This document shows positions 45,495 through 56,149 of a stretch of DNA of 64,000 bases, piece after piece. This stretch comes from Nansenia antarctica (lineage: Eukaryota; Chordata; Actinopteri; Argentiniformes; Microstomatidae): the NCBI GenBank assembly GCA_963989245.1, contig OZ022342.1, positions 41,475,442 through 41,539,441 of the forward strand, in the 5' to 3' direction. The notes under the pieces are model-generated. The model made no database searches, was not told where the DNA came from, and worked only from the letters and a program-made list of their open reading frames with translations. The position numbers and the translations under genes were made by a program. Numbering within the stretch: position 1 is the first letter of the stretch; every line of letters starts with the position of its first letter.

Positions 45495-45899
45495 CAGTGC
45501 CTTGCAAAAGTATTCACCCCCCTTGGCTTTTTACCTATTTTATTACATTACAACCTGTAATTTAAACATTTTTTTATCAGAATTTTATTTGATGAATCTG
45601 CACAAAATAGTGTTAGTTTTTAAATGAAATGAGAAATATATATATAAAAAAAGAATTTAAAAAAATAAAGAACTGAAAATTGGCATGTGCATAATCACCC
45701 CCTTTGTTATGAAGCCCCTAAAAACTTCTGGTGCAACCAATTACCTTCAGAAGTCACATAATTAGTGAAATGAAGTCCACTTGTATGCAATCTAAGTGTC
45801 ACATGATCTGTCTGTATATACACACCTTGAAGCCATGAAGACCAAGGAACTCTCCAAACAAGTCCGAGACAAAGTTGTTGAGAAGTACAAGTCATGGTT
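45495..45899 (+). mobile_element. Tc1-like element, left part, split by element X
   Basis: It starts tacagtgccttgcaaaagta, a common fish Tc1 terminus. The text atgaagaccaaggaactctc to aagtacaagtcatggtt is typical internal sequence. It continues at 57951 (ttgggttat). Confidence 0.8.
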
Positions 45900-46019
45900 C
45901 CCAGTGAGCAATAGACGTCTTTTCAACCTCGCGTCTACAATATAAACCAATATAAACCAGCTATATTACGGCTATATTTTCTACTTATCTTAAATGCATG
46001 AAAACCGTTATTAAACCCC

Positions 46020-46209
46020 TCTAAACTGTCAGAATACGTCCCAGACGTCATGTAGTATGAGATTCCATGTAGTCTAGCATAGTTATTCATGCGGAAGTGG
46101 TGGTTTAAATTGCGTCTATACGTCGCTGTCCTTTAACCCAGATAAATGCGGTCTGTGTCTAAACCTGTTTTAGTCTAGCAGCACGTTGAGTTTAAATTAA
46201 TATCCTAAA
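46020..46209 (+). repeat. ~190-bp direct repeat unit, copy A
   Basis: Contains gagattccatgtagtctagc and ccagataaatgcggtctgtg; the same words recur in copies B and C (54025, 55920, 56030, 56110). Confidence 0.85.
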
Positions 46210-46843
46210 TGTAACGGAGTAGAAAGGTCATGTTCAATTATAGCTAAAATAGGTATAAACTGCGCCCTCTAGGGGTTTAATGACGTGGTATATCCGGGGT
46301 GTGTCCGTGACCCGGATGCTGTGTCCGTGACCCGGATGCTGTGTCCGTGACCCGGATGCTGTGTCCGTGACCAGATTGCGTGTTTACACTTGTGATTGCA
46401 TTGTGCTACAAGAGCGCCGAGTAAACGTTTTACTTATACGTTGTTTGTCGTCACTACAACAACACCACATATAAAATGAGACATTGTGACAGCGGTATGA
46501 ACCTGGTAGCCATTGTTAGGACGATGTTTGGAGGTGCAGCGTTCGCCTTTGACAATACGAAGTTTGCAACCAGACTCTAGCTAGGACAAGCTAAATAGCC
46601 CGGGAGTGACGACGTCTCGGTGACTGGACGACAGGAAGCAGCACGACGACGACGACGACGTTGAACCGCCGACATGGAAGTCATTTAGCAGACACTTTTC
46701 CTTGAAGTAATTTAGACATTTTTCTCCAAAGCGACTTACAATTTGTACATTTGTCTAAGTGAATCAACTACACAGCAGTCATCAATAAATGAACGTGAGC
46801 CATCCAGCTGAGAGTGATTCATGAAAAGATACACCCCGTCACA
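46210..46843 (+). repeat. 5' LTR of the Ty3/gypsy element
   Basis: A 634-bp LTR, TGTAACGG to CGTCACA. It has three copies of the 20-bp unit gtgtccgtgacccggatgct; the 3' LTR has two, which accounts exactly for the length difference. I counted five substitutions otherwise. The last third contains a fragment of the dispersed catttagcagacgc repeat. Confidence 0.97.
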
Positions 46844-46861
46844 TTGGTGCCGTGACCTGTG
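46844..46861 (+). other. Primer binding site
   Basis: The sequence ttggtgccgtgacctgtgg begins right after the 5' LTR and contains the TGG expected to pair with a tRNA CCA end. I could not assign the tRNA. Confidence 0.7.
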
Positions 46862-47118
46862 GACCTGAAGTCAACTCTTCACCTTGACCGGGACCACTCT
46901 GCTGGATCACTCTGCTGGACCGCTCCTGCGTGCTGTCTGGTGGGCGGCGTATGGTTTCACTCAGTTCATTCGGTGATGTTATGCACAAATGGATTGTTGA
47001 ATTAATGAATGTGATCTGTGATTTATTTTAGTTTTATTGCTGTTTTGTGACATTTTTCTTTACTGGTCTTTTATCTGATTAGTCTGTATAGTACTGTTTT
47101 CTTGAATTGTAATTCAAC

Positions 47119-48414
47119 ATGAGCCACAGACCAGGATGTTTCAGTACGCCACTAAGCAGTAGCATTGGGAGGGGTAGAGCGATCCTCCTCAGTGGAGGTA
47201 GGGGGATTCCAGTGTTGAGTTATGATAGTCCTGTTCAGGGGGGTGATGTTCATGTTGTGGGTAGTCAGGATGCTGCTGGGGCCCTTTCAGTTAGTGGGGA
47301 CACAGTTCCTTCTCAGAGCCACGACATTGATCATGCACCGAGCACACGGGTCAGTGATGCCCCATCCCCAATCTCTGCTTTCCAGTTACCTAATGTAGTG
47401 AGCCAGATGAGTGACATAATTAGAGATGTTGGTCTACAGCTGGCAGATAGCATACTTGCACGCCTTGACTCAACGCTACCTCCTCTTAGCACTGCGCATG
47501 TACAGACCACGCCCACTGATACATCCACCCAGAGTCTAGACCTGTCCCAAGTCCAGTTGGTACCTCACAGGAGGGTGAAGGAGCCTCCAACGTTCAGAGG
47601 GGATGATAAGGACGCAGTGAATGTGCGTGAGTGGGAAGACATAATGAGGAGTTATGTGAAGAAGGCGAACATCAGAGCAGATCAGCAGGCGGAAGAAATA
47701 TTCACCCATCTCAGGGGCAGGGCTAAGGATGTAGTGAAGTATGGGACGAGGAGCAGTGGCATTAATGTCGCTGAAAACCCAGAGGCCATCTATGGTCTTC
47801 TACGTAAGCATTTTGCTGCTGTTCCCTGTTCACCTATCCCCCTAGCCGACTTCTACACCACGCTGCCGAAGAGTGGTGAGGAAGCGTATGACTACTGGCT
47901 ACGCCTCAATCAAGCTGCAGATGTTGCCACTGATCGCCTCAAAGAACAAGGTAAAACACTTGAGTGCCCTCTCCTGGAGGTGACACGTATGTTCATCAGG
48001 AACTGTCCATCCAAAGAGCTTGCCATGACTTTCAGATCAAAGACGATCGTTAAGTGGACTGCTGTAGAGGTCCAAGATGTACTTGACGAGTTCCACACTC
48101 AGGTGTGCTCGAACGTTGCTGCCGCAGCCGTGAGTAAAAGGCCCAGTGAGGGTGTGCTAGTGAACAGAGTTGAGATGTCAGGCACTGATATGTGCTCACC
48201 TGAAAAGCAGGATACTCGCCCTGACAAGGGGGCAGAGGCCTTTGAACGTATCATCTCAATGCTAGAGAAAGTCCTAGTGGAGAGAGGCTCTGCTTCCAGT
48301 GCCATTCGCCTGGACACCCCAGATCCAAGTGTCCGATGCAGGGGCGTGCCCAGTCGGCGCAGCAGGGAAACTTATAGATCTGCATTCAAGGGAGGACTGT
48401 GCAGATCCTGTTGA
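47119..48414 (+). CDS. gag: Ty3/gypsy Gag, 431 residues
   Basis: Gag would form the intracellular particle that packages the element's RNA. The first ~150 residues are low in recognisable structure. Residues ~150-330 (REWEDIMRSYVKKANIRADQ and LRGRAKDVVKYG) match the capsid-like region of LTR-retrotransposon Gag. A clean CCHC zinc knuckle is not seen; Cys-rich text lies at the C-terminus (ending GLCRSC) where the frame overlaps pol. The start was chosen as the first ATG after a 275-bp leader. The frame is uninterrupted. Pol follows in the +1 frame with about 115 bp overlap. It is an endogenous retrotransposon with no env. Confidence 0.85.
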   Translation: MSHRPGCFSTPLSSSIGRGRAILLSGGRGIPVLSYDSPVQGGDVHVVGSQDAAGALSVSGDTVPSQSHDIDHAPSTRVSDAPSPISAFQLPNVVSQMSDIIRDVGLQLADSILARLDSTLPPLSTAHVQTTPTDTSTQSLDLSQVQLVPHRRVKEPPTFRGDDKDAVNVREWEDIMRSYVKKANIRADQQAEEIFTHLRGRAKDVVKYGTRSSGINVAENPEAIYGLLRKHFAAVPCSPIPLADFYTTLPKSGEEAYDYWLRLNQAADVATDRLKEQGKTLECPLLEVTRMFIRNCPSKELAMTFRSKTIVKWTAVEVQDVLDEFHTQVCSNVAAAAVSKRPSEGVLVNRVEMSGTDMCSPEKQDTRPDKGAEAFERIISMLEKVLVERGSASSAIRLDTPDPSVRCRGVPSRRSRETYRSAFKGGLCRSC

Positions 48415-51400
48415 TATCTCTCCCAATGATGAAATGGCTGATTGTGAGTCAACATACAAGTCATTCATCTCCAGAGCGCCTTCGAACAAAACAGTAGTAT
48501 TTCAAGGTCTACACCGAGTCCAAAGGTCTGATAGTTTATTCTACACCACTGTCTCCGCTGCAGATGTCTCTCTTAGAGCGATGATAGACAGTGGTTCTAT
48601 GGCATGCACGCTTAGCGAGGCTGCGGAGGCGCGTCTCTTGCAGCGTAACCCTGATCTGAGAGGATGCCCCGCTGATGATGTCATTATCATAGGATGTGGG
48701 GGTCACCGAGTTGTACCTAAGGCAATATACAATGTCGATGTGGTGGTGTATGACTGCAAGATGGTCATCCCAATGCTTGTGGTGCCTGGACAGACCGATG
48801 ACATGATACTAGGCAGTAATGCCATCAAGAAAATCCTAGAGTTGATGAGGAAGACTGACAGCTATTGGCGGCTGATATCTGAACATGGTGGTGGCAGTGA
48901 TGGGGACTGTCATCACTTCTTCTCTCTCCTTTCCAATACAGAGAGATGGAGGGGTGAGACAGTGCCTGAGAAGGTTGGCACACTGAAGCTACAACAGTGT
49001 GTGGTGCTACAGCCAAATAGTGAGCATCTTGTATGGGGCAGACTCCCTGTGTCGGCACCGATATCAGAGGGCAGTACGGTGGTTGTGGAACCAACTCAGT
49101 CCAGATGCAGACCGAATAAAGTTCTGGTTGGCAGAGTTGTTACGCCGATGTGGGGCGACCGATGGCTGCCTATGAAGGTTGTGAATCCCACCGGTGAGCC
49201 GGTAGTGCTGAAGCGAAACACCAAATTGGCGGACGTGTTCCCCTGCATTGCCGCTGAAGATCTGTCCCCGCCCGACCACATTCAGTCTTCCTCACAATCC
49301 GTGACTGGTGAGTCTGTAGCAAGGCCCAAAGAAGACATCAGAAAGGCACTGGAGGAACTTGGTCTACGCGACCTAGACTTGGACGCGTGTGAAGTCTCTG
49401 ACCTGTGGAGAGAGAAGCTTTGTCAGCTTGTTGTGAAATACGAGTCAATCTTTTCACGCCACAAGTTGGACTGTGGTGAGGCGTCTGACTTCGTGCACAA
49501 GATACATCTGGTGGACGAGAGGCCATTTCGCCTGCCCTACCGCAGAGTGCCACCGAACCACTACGAGAAGCTGAGGTCTGCCATCAACGACATGGAGGAG
49601 AAGGGCATAATTCGTAAGTCCAACAGCGAATATGCCTCGCCCTTGGTTCTTGTGTGGAAGAAGGATGGAGGATTGCGCATCTGTACGGACTTCAGATGGC
49701 TTAATGCGAGGACAACGAAAGACGCACATCCGCTGCCTCATCAGGCTGACGCGCTGGCTGCACTAGGTGGTAATGCCTACTTCTCCACAATGGACCTTAC
49801 CTCTGGTTTCTACAACGTGCCTTTACATGAGGACCACAAGAAATACACTGCGTTCTCCTCTCCCTTTGGCCTGCATGAATATAACCGGATGCCTCAAGGG
49901 TTGTCCAACAGCCCGGCTACATTCATGCGGATGATGCTCTCGATCTTTGGGGATCAGAATTTCACCAGTCTATTGTGCTACCTAGACGATGTTATGGTCT
50001 TCGCTCCTACAGAACAGTTGGCACTCGAGCGTCTAGAGATGGTTTTCTCTCGTTTGAAGTACAACAATCTCAAATTGGCTCCAAAGAAGTGCTATCTTCT
50101 GCGGAAATCAGTACGGTTTCTCGGCCATATCATCAATGAGTCAGGAGTGCAGACGGACCCTGGGAAGGTTGAAGCCATTAGCCAAGTACAGGTATCCGAT
50201 CTGATGGACAGTGATGGGGTGTCTCCTTCACAGAAGAAGATTAGGTCCTTCTTGGGCATGATGCTTTACTATCAGCACTTCATTGAAGATTGTTCCTCTA
50301 AGGCCAGACCCCTATTCAAGCTTCTCTCTGGACAGAACGCTGGAGAAAAGGCACGCAGAGGGAGAAAACCAGTGAAGAAATGTCACAATCTTGTAAAGCT
50401 CAAACCAGCTGACTGGACGCCCGAGTGTAGGGATGCTTTCGAGACATTGAAGCGCGATCTCCTGCATTCTGTAACCCTGGCCCATCCTGATTTCGCAAAG
50501 CCATTTATCCTAGCAGTGGATGCTTCATTCGATGGGATTGGCGCCGTCATCTCTCAGCTCCAGCCTGGTGATAAAGTTGCAAGACCAGTTGCCTTCGCTA
50601 GTAGGACGCTGTCACATGCTCAGTTGAACTATCCAGCTCACCGACTTGAGTTCCTGGCATTGAAGTGGGCTGTATGCGAGAAGTTTTCCCACTGGCTGAA
50701 GGGAGTGCATTTCACAGCGTGGTCGGATAACAACCCCATGACCTACATCCTAACGAAGCCCAAGTTAGATGCATGCGAACAGAGGTGGGTGGCCAAACTT
50801 GCTGCATATGATTTCGATCTGAATTATATCCCAGGGCCTAGGAACATAGTCGCTGATGCGCTGAGCCGTGAGCCATTTGTTAAGTCCTGTGTGAGCCATC
50901 GCCTGGTGAGGGAGCCTTACCTGTCCTTGCTGGATCAGGTGAATGGAGTAGTGGCTGGTACGGTGCAGGACGCTTTCCGGCTGACTACCAACTGTCAAGG
51001 TGTTCAGCACACTAATGTCGACACAGATGAGGTCCTGAGTCCTGAGTCTTCTGGAGGTGCCATTAGTGCTGAGGAGGTGTCTGCTGTCATGGACGTCCAT
51101 CGTACTGGGGGTGTTTCTCAGCTGCCCTACATTAATCCGGAGTATTTGCAATTGCCCGAGGAAGACCCTTCCATCGCCATCCCACAGAGTCAATTACACA
51201 ATCTCCAGCAACAAGATGCTGTAGTGAGCAGGGTTCTCTTTTATATGCAGCGACATAGGAAACCAAATGCACACGAGAGAACAGCTGAGTCTAGCTGTGT
51301 GCTCAGGCTGTTGAAACACTGGAAGAAGTTGAGAGTGCGTAGTGGACTCCTCTACCGTGTGAAGAGAGACCGCATCAGGGACAAGAGGATCTTTCAGTTC

Positions 51401-53023
51401 GTCACTCCAGAAGCTCTGAAGCGACAAGTCTTGCATGGAGTCCACGATGCTGCTGGCCACCAGGGTCGCTCAAGATCATCCTCTCTGGCCAGTGAACGAT
51501 TCTTCTGGACAGGCATGCAGAGGGATGTTGAGAATCACGTGAAGCACTGTCAGAGATGGATTTTGGGGAAGACTCCTGAACCACACGCCCGAGCACCTCT
51601 TGAGAGCATCCGCACTTCAGCTCCTATGGACTTAGTGTGCATCGATTTTTGGACCGCAGAGCAGAGCGACAAGAAGACCATTGATGTTCTTGTTGTTACG
51701 GACCATTTTTCTAAAGTAGCTCTTGCCTTCCCCTGTCGGAACCAGACTGCGAAACAAGTTGCCCGCTGTCTATGGGACAAGTTTTTTTGCATATATGGGT
51801 TCCCCAAAAGAATCCATTCGGATCAGGGAGCTAACTTTGAGAGTCGGCTTCTAAAAGATCTACTAGAGATGGCAGGTGTGCATAAGTCCCATACGACTCC
51901 ATACCACCCCATGGGCAACGGCGTCACAGAGAGGTTCAACAGGACCCTCGGGGGCATGATAAGGGCCCTCCCTCCACTGAGCAAGTCCAGGTGGCCACAG
52001 ATGCTCCAGACACTGACCTTCTGCTACAACTCCACTGTGCATGAGACCACGGGCTTCGCGCCATTCTACCTGATGTTCGGACGGGTCCCACGGCTGCCCG
52101 TGGATGTCATGTTTCATCATGTGCTGGAGGATGATGCCGTTGTCAGTCGTCATGAGTTTGTGCAACATCTGAGGAGAGATCTTTCTGAAGCAGCACAGAT
52201 CGCTCAAAGGAATGCCATCAGGGAACAAGATCGTCACGCCAAACTGTACAACCGGAAGGTCAGAGGACTGCCGTTGGGTGTTGGTGACAAAGTGCTACTT
52301 GCCAATCGAGGTGAGAGAGGGAAGAGGAAGATCGCAGACCGGTGGGAATCAACTCCTTTCGATGTGGTGTCTGTGAGATCGGACATCAACGTGTACAGGA
52401 TCAGAGATGTTGTCACGAATAGAGAGAAGGTTGTACACAGGAACATGCTGCTTCCGGTTGACTTCTTGACAGTTCCGGAACAAGATGGGAACCCGGCATC
52501 CCTAGAGGAGTCGCAGTCTATAGCTTCCTGTGCCAGTGTTCAGGGCTCTGTCACCTCTGATGTTGAAGAGGCCTCTCGGTTGCGCACCAGGGACTGGGTC
52601 TTGGAGTCGCCTGAGCACGCGGGGGCAGAGAGCATCCATGAGGAAGAAGTCAACGGAGGGACTATGCCCGTGCCGAGTGCCTCGAAGGAAGACCGACCAG
52701 ATGAGTTGCTGGATAGTGTTCCTGATGACTCTGTACCTGACTGCCACACTGATTATCCCCCTGACACAGTATGTGACACAGTACACTCACCTGAAGCTAG
52801 ATGTGATGCCCATGGTGACCTTCCAATTCTAGTTGAGGTTGAGCCGGAGCAGGTAGTTTGCACACGTTCACAGAGTGCTCAAGTTCCATCAGTTGTCACG
52901 AGATGTGGGAGGAGTGTTAGGAACCCAGATAGGCTTATTTGTGAGATGTCAGGGCAGATGCTTAAAGGGAGTACTGAGCCTTTCATAAGTTCTGCATTTA
53001 GTTTCATTGCGGCGTCTATGTAG
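48299..53023 (+). CDS. pol: Ty3/gypsy Pol: protease, reverse transcriptase, RNase H, integrase
   Basis: A 1574-residue open frame with the domain order of Ty3/gypsy elements. The protease has DSG at 97-99. Reverse transcriptase spans ~400-620 with YLDD at 561-564. RNase H begins with the VDAS aspartate at 741. Integrase has His1049, His1054 and Cys1084; the position expected to hold the last zinc-binding Cys is Trp1087 (TGG at 51557-51559). The DDE residues are Asp1116, Asp1175 and Glu1211 with the usual 35-residue spacing. A C-terminal extension of ~200 residues has no domain I recognise. No env-like frame follows. The first ATG used here is only a boundary marker: translation probably depends on frameshifting from gag. 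The one clear defect is the zinc-finger change. Confidence 0.93.
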   Translation: MPFAWTPQIQVSDAGACPVGAAGKLIDLHSREDCADPVDISPNDEMADCESTYKSFISRAPSNKTVVFQGLHRVQRSDSLFYTTVSAADVSLRAMIDSGSMACTLSEAAEARLLQRNPDLRGCPADDVIIIGCGGHRVVPKAIYNVDVVVYDCKMVIPMLVVPGQTDDMILGSNAIKKILELMRKTDSYWRLISEHGGGSDGDCHHFFSLLSNTERWRGETVPEKVGTLKLQQCVVLQPNSEHLVWGRLPVSAPISEGSTVVVEPTQSRCRPNKVLVGRVVTPMWGDRWLPMKVVNPTGEPVVLKRNTKLADVFPCIAAEDLSPPDHIQSSSQSVTGESVARPKEDIRKALEELGLRDLDLDACEVSDLWREKLCQLVVKYESIFSRHKLDCGEASDFVHKIHLVDERPFRLPYRRVPPNHYEKLRSAINDMEEKGIIRKSNSEYASPLVLVWKKDGGLRICTDFRWLNARTTKDAHPLPHQADALAALGGNAYFSTMDLTSGFYNVPLHEDHKKYTAFSSPFGLHEYNRMPQGLSNSPATFMRMMLSIFGDQNFTSLLCYLDDVMVFAPTEQLALERLEMVFSRLKYNNLKLAPKKCYLLRKSVRFLGHIINESGVQTDPGKVEAISQVQVSDLMDSDGVSPSQKKIRSFLGMMLYYQHFIEDCSSKARPLFKLLSGQNAGEKARRGRKPVKKCHNLVKLKPADWTPECRDAFETLKRDLLHSVTLAHPDFAKPFILAVDASFDGIGAVISQLQPGDKVARPVAFASRTLSHAQLNYPAHRLEFLALKWAVCEKFSHWLKGVHFTAWSDNNPMTYILTKPKLDACEQRWVAKLAAYDFDLNYIPGPRNIVADALSREPFVKSCVSHRLVREPYLSLLDQVNGVVAGTVQDAFRLTTNCQGVQHTNVDTDEVLSPESSGGAISAEEVSAVMDVHRTGGVSQLPYINPEYLQLPEEDPSIAIPQSQLHNLQQQDAVVSRVLFYMQRHRKPNAHERTAESSCVLRLLKHWKKLRVRSGLLYRVKRDRIRDKRIFQFVTPEALKRQVLHGVHDAAGHQGRSRSSSLASERFFWTGMQRDVENHVKHCQRWILGKTPEPHARAPLESIRTSAPMDLVCIDFWTAEQSDKKTIDVLVVTDHFSKVALAFPCRNQTAKQVARCLWDKFFCIYGFPKRIHSDQGANFESRLLKDLLEMAGVHKSHTTPYHPMGNGVTERFNRTLGGMIRALPPLSKSRWPQMLQTLTFCYNSTVHETTGFAPFYLMFGRVPRLPVDVMFHHVLEDDAVVSRHEFVQHLRRDLSEAAQIAQRNAIREQDRHAKLYNRKVRGLPLGVGDKVLLANRGERGKRKIADRWESTPFDVVSVRSDINVYRIRDVVTNREKVVHRNMLLPVDFLTVPEQDGNPASLEESQSIASCASVQGSVTSDVEEASRLRTRDWVLESPEHAGAESIHEEEVNGGTMPVPSASKEDRPDELLDSVPDDSVPDCHTDYPPDTVCDTVHSPEARCDAHGDLPILVEVEPEQVVCTRSQSAQVPSVVTRCGRSVRNPDRLICEMSGQMLKGSTEPFISSAFSFIAASM

Positions 53024-53348
53024 GGGCGTAGTGCATCCAGTTTTTCTTCTTTATTTATTTTGCTTCCGGTCTGAGTCGTGACCTAGAGTCATGAGATCCT
53101 CTTGTAAGGGCAAAGTTATGTACAACTGTGGGATGTAGATGGCATCTCTTTCTCCTCTGTGATAAGTATGGGTTTTGGTACCGATCTGTCCTTACACACT
53201 TCTTATGGAAGAATTTATAATGTTGAGTTTTGGTACATCAGTGCTCGAGATCCACGTTGTTTTTTTGTTTTGTCATTTGTTTGTTTTTTCGCTCCTGTTT
53301 TTTTTTACTGTCCTCCGGTTTTCATGCTGTTGCCCCATTTTAGTATAA

Positions 53349-53363
53349 TTTAAGGGGGGTGTA
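53349..53363 (+). other. Polypurine tract
   Basis: The run taaggggggtgta directly precedes the 3' LTR, where plus-strand DNA synthesis would start. Confidence 0.8.
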
Positions 53364-53977
53364 TGTAACGGAGTAGAGAGGTCATGTTCAATTATAGCTA
53401 AAATAGGTATAAACTGCGCCCTCTAGGGGTTTAATGACGTGGTATATCCGGGGTGTGTCCGTGACCCGGATGCTGTGTCCGTGACCCGGATGCTGTGTCC
53501 GTGACCAGATTGCGTGTTTACACTTGTGATTGCATTGTGCTACAAGACCGCCGAGTAAACGTTTTACTTATACGTTGTTTGTCGTCACTACAACAACACC
53601 ACATATAAAATGAGACATTGTGACAGCGGTATGAACCTGGTAGCCATTGTTAGGACGATGTTTGGAGGTGCAGCGTTCGCCTTTGACAATACGAAGTTTG
53701 CAACCAGACGCTAGCTAGGACAAGCTAAATAGCCCGGGAGTGACGACGTCTCGGTGACTGGACGACAGGAAGCAGCACGACGACGACGACGACGTTGAAC
53801 CGCCGACATGGAAGTCATTTAGCAGACACTTTTCCTTGAAGTCATTTAGACATTTTTCTCCAAAGCGACTTACAATTTGTACATTTGTCTAAGTGAATCA
53901 ACTACACAGCAGTCGTCAATAAATGAACGTGAGCCATCCAGCTGAGAGTGATTCATGAAAAGATACACCCCGTCACA
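53364..53977 (+). repeat. 3' LTR of the Ty3/gypsy element
   Basis: A 614-bp copy of the 5' LTR with one fewer 20-bp unit. Confidence 0.97.
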
Positions 53978-54104
53978 TAAACGCCTGTAGATTGTCAAAA
54001 TATGTACCAGACCGTCATTTAGTCTGAGATTCCATGTAGTCTAGCATAGTTATTCATGCGGAAGTGGTGGTTTAAATTGCGTCTATACGTCGCTGTCCTT
54101 TAAC

Positions 54105-55906
54105 CAGGGGTGAAAGTGGTTTGAGTTTCTTACAGGAACTATAGGCTACTACCCCAACCTTCATCGTTTCATATTGTTCTCCTCCTGCCCCCAGCTTCAT
54201 GCATCCCTGAACACACACATCGTGGTGTTGGTGTCGAAATTAGAAACACTTTAGGGCTGCCATGTTTCACCAAAAGTTTGGAGTGAGAGTTTTTGGTGGT
54301 GGAGCGACCCAAAACTGTGCACGTTTTGGTAGCGGCGGCCCCTCTCTCCCACACAATTATTTGTGCTAGTTTCCTGCAATTTTAAACCAGCACAAAAAAT
54401 GAAAATAATTGGAACATTTGATAAAACAAGAGAAATTCAGATAATATATATCTTAAGTCTTAATAAACAAATACAGTAGCCTACAGAGTCTAAAACAAAA
54501 TTGGGCCTCATCAAGTGAACTCAACCCCTTGGTCAGCAGCAGAAAGACCCTTGGTCATCATCTTATATACAGTGCATAGATGGCTATCATGTTATACAGT
54601 ACATACCAGGGTTTTTCCTGGGTCAGAATCAAGCCTTGGAGGTTGATGTTGTGCGCGCGCAGTGCGCCCAAATTTTTTTTGGAGGGACCCCCAATTGTTG
54701 TATTTGTATTGTAAATTGTCATTATTATTATTAATAATAATAATAATAATAATATGATGCGACTTGAAAGTACCAGTACCAGATACGTATGCACATATTT
54801 TGCTACCAGGGTTGCCAGATGGAATTGACAATTTCCAGCCCTACCAGTCTAAAAGCTGCCGAATCCACCCGTCCAGTGTGACCAAAAGTACCCTAATCTG
54901 GCAACACGGCTTGCTTATGGAAGCATATAGTGGACTAAATTCAAATGTTAATGCAATTTGAGATTGCATTTGCATGTTCCACTTTTGCATGCATTCTTTC
55001 AGACAATATTCAAATTCAAATGCAATTCTAATGAGCGGATGTGTTTCCTTGAACATATAAATGCAATTGCTAATCACATTATTGCATTACAATTTGAATA
55101 TTGACTCAAATAACGCAGGCAAAAGTGGCAAATGAATATGCTATTTTGGGATTGCATAGTCATTTTCACATTAGAATGAAAATTTGAATTTTGTCAGCTA
55201 CAAAGCGGATGTGTTTACTAGAACATGTAAATGCAATTGCGTATCACATTATTGCATTACAATTTGAATATTGACTCAAATAACGCAGGCAAAAGTGGCA
55301 AATGAATATGCTATTTTGGGATTGCATAGTAATTTTCACATTAGAATGAACTTTTGAATTTTGTCAGCTACAAAGCAGCGCATGACTTTGAAAATTAAAT
55401 GTCAAATGGCTTTGCATTATCATTTTAATATTGACAGCGAATGTGCACATCAGGTACATGAAAATGAAAATGCAAATCATTAGAAATGCATTTGAATTTG
55501 AATATTAAGAATGCATGCAAAAGTGGAACATACAAATGCAATCTCAAATTGCATTAACATTTGAATAAAGTCCACTATATGCTTCCATACGGCGCGACTG
55601 TAATCCCGGTCGGACTGTCTCAGTGCCCAGTGCTGCCCACCCAACCACGTCGCGTCGCGTCGGGTCTACTGTAAAGCGGGTTAACATGTCCTTTTCAAAG
55701 GTATTAAAATAGACGCAACGAAACATAACGTCAGCCATGTGTTTCCTTGTTGGAAATTATGGATCGTGAATCGTGATTGCTTCTGCACTCTGCAGCAATC
55801 GGATTTTGATTGACAGGCAGCTGCATCTCTTCCCCCAACGGCGTTCCGGCACAGAAAGTCTTGCCGGAACGCAGCACCGGACCGTTCCGGCCCACTTTCA
55901 CCTATG
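54105..55906. mobile_element. hAT family D, copy 2
   Basis: The ends caggggtgaaagtgg and ccactttcacctatg are inverted and flanked by the exact 8-bp duplication CCTTTAAC (54097-54104 and 55907-55914). The interior has AAT repeats and a nested palindromic element (54915-55589). The same composite occurs at 58356-60136. Confidence 0.92.
54915..55589. mobile_element. Palindromic miniature element nested in hAT D copy 2
   Basis: Starts tatggaagcatatagtggac and ends with the inverse (gtccactatatgcttccata). Arms exceed 100 bp, AT-rich. Internal tandem text (cagctacaaagc) at 55195 and 55367. Confidence 0.88.
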
Positions 55907-55914
55907 CCTTTAAC

Positions 55915-56137
55915 CCAGATAAATGCGGTCTGTGTCTAAACCTGTTTTAGTCAGCAGCACGTTGAGTTTAAATTAATACCCTAAACGCCTGTAGATTGTC
56001 AAAATATGTACCAGACCGTCATTTAGTCTGAGATTCCATGTAGTCTAGCATAGTTATTCATGCAGAAGAGGTGGTTTAAATTGCATCTATACATCGCTGT
56101 CCTTTAACCCAGATAAATGCGGTCTGTGTCTAAACAT
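55915..56137 (+). repeat. ~190-bp repeat units B (end) and C of element X
   Basis: Includes the uninterrupted site for both neighbouring insertions: ctaaacgcctgtag at 55980 (Ty3 target) and gtcctttaacccag at 56099 (hAT target). Confidence 0.85.
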
Positions 56138-56149
56138 ATTTTCTACTTA

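Larger units (their letters stand above)
46210..53977 (+). mobile_element. Ty3/gypsy LTR retrotransposon, near-intact
   Basis: The element of 7768 bp has two LTRs about 99% identical, a primer binding site, gag, pol and a polypurine tract. The 4-bp target duplication TAAA is at 46206-46209 and 53978-53981. The sister repeat at 55976-55995 (ctaaacgcctgtagattg) shows the uninterrupted site. High LTR identity indicates a recent insertion. Confidence 0.96.

Noticed and set aside
52500..53360. Possible env gene after pol
   Set aside because: The pol frame simply continues to 53023, and nothing with a signal peptide or membrane segment follows before the LTR.
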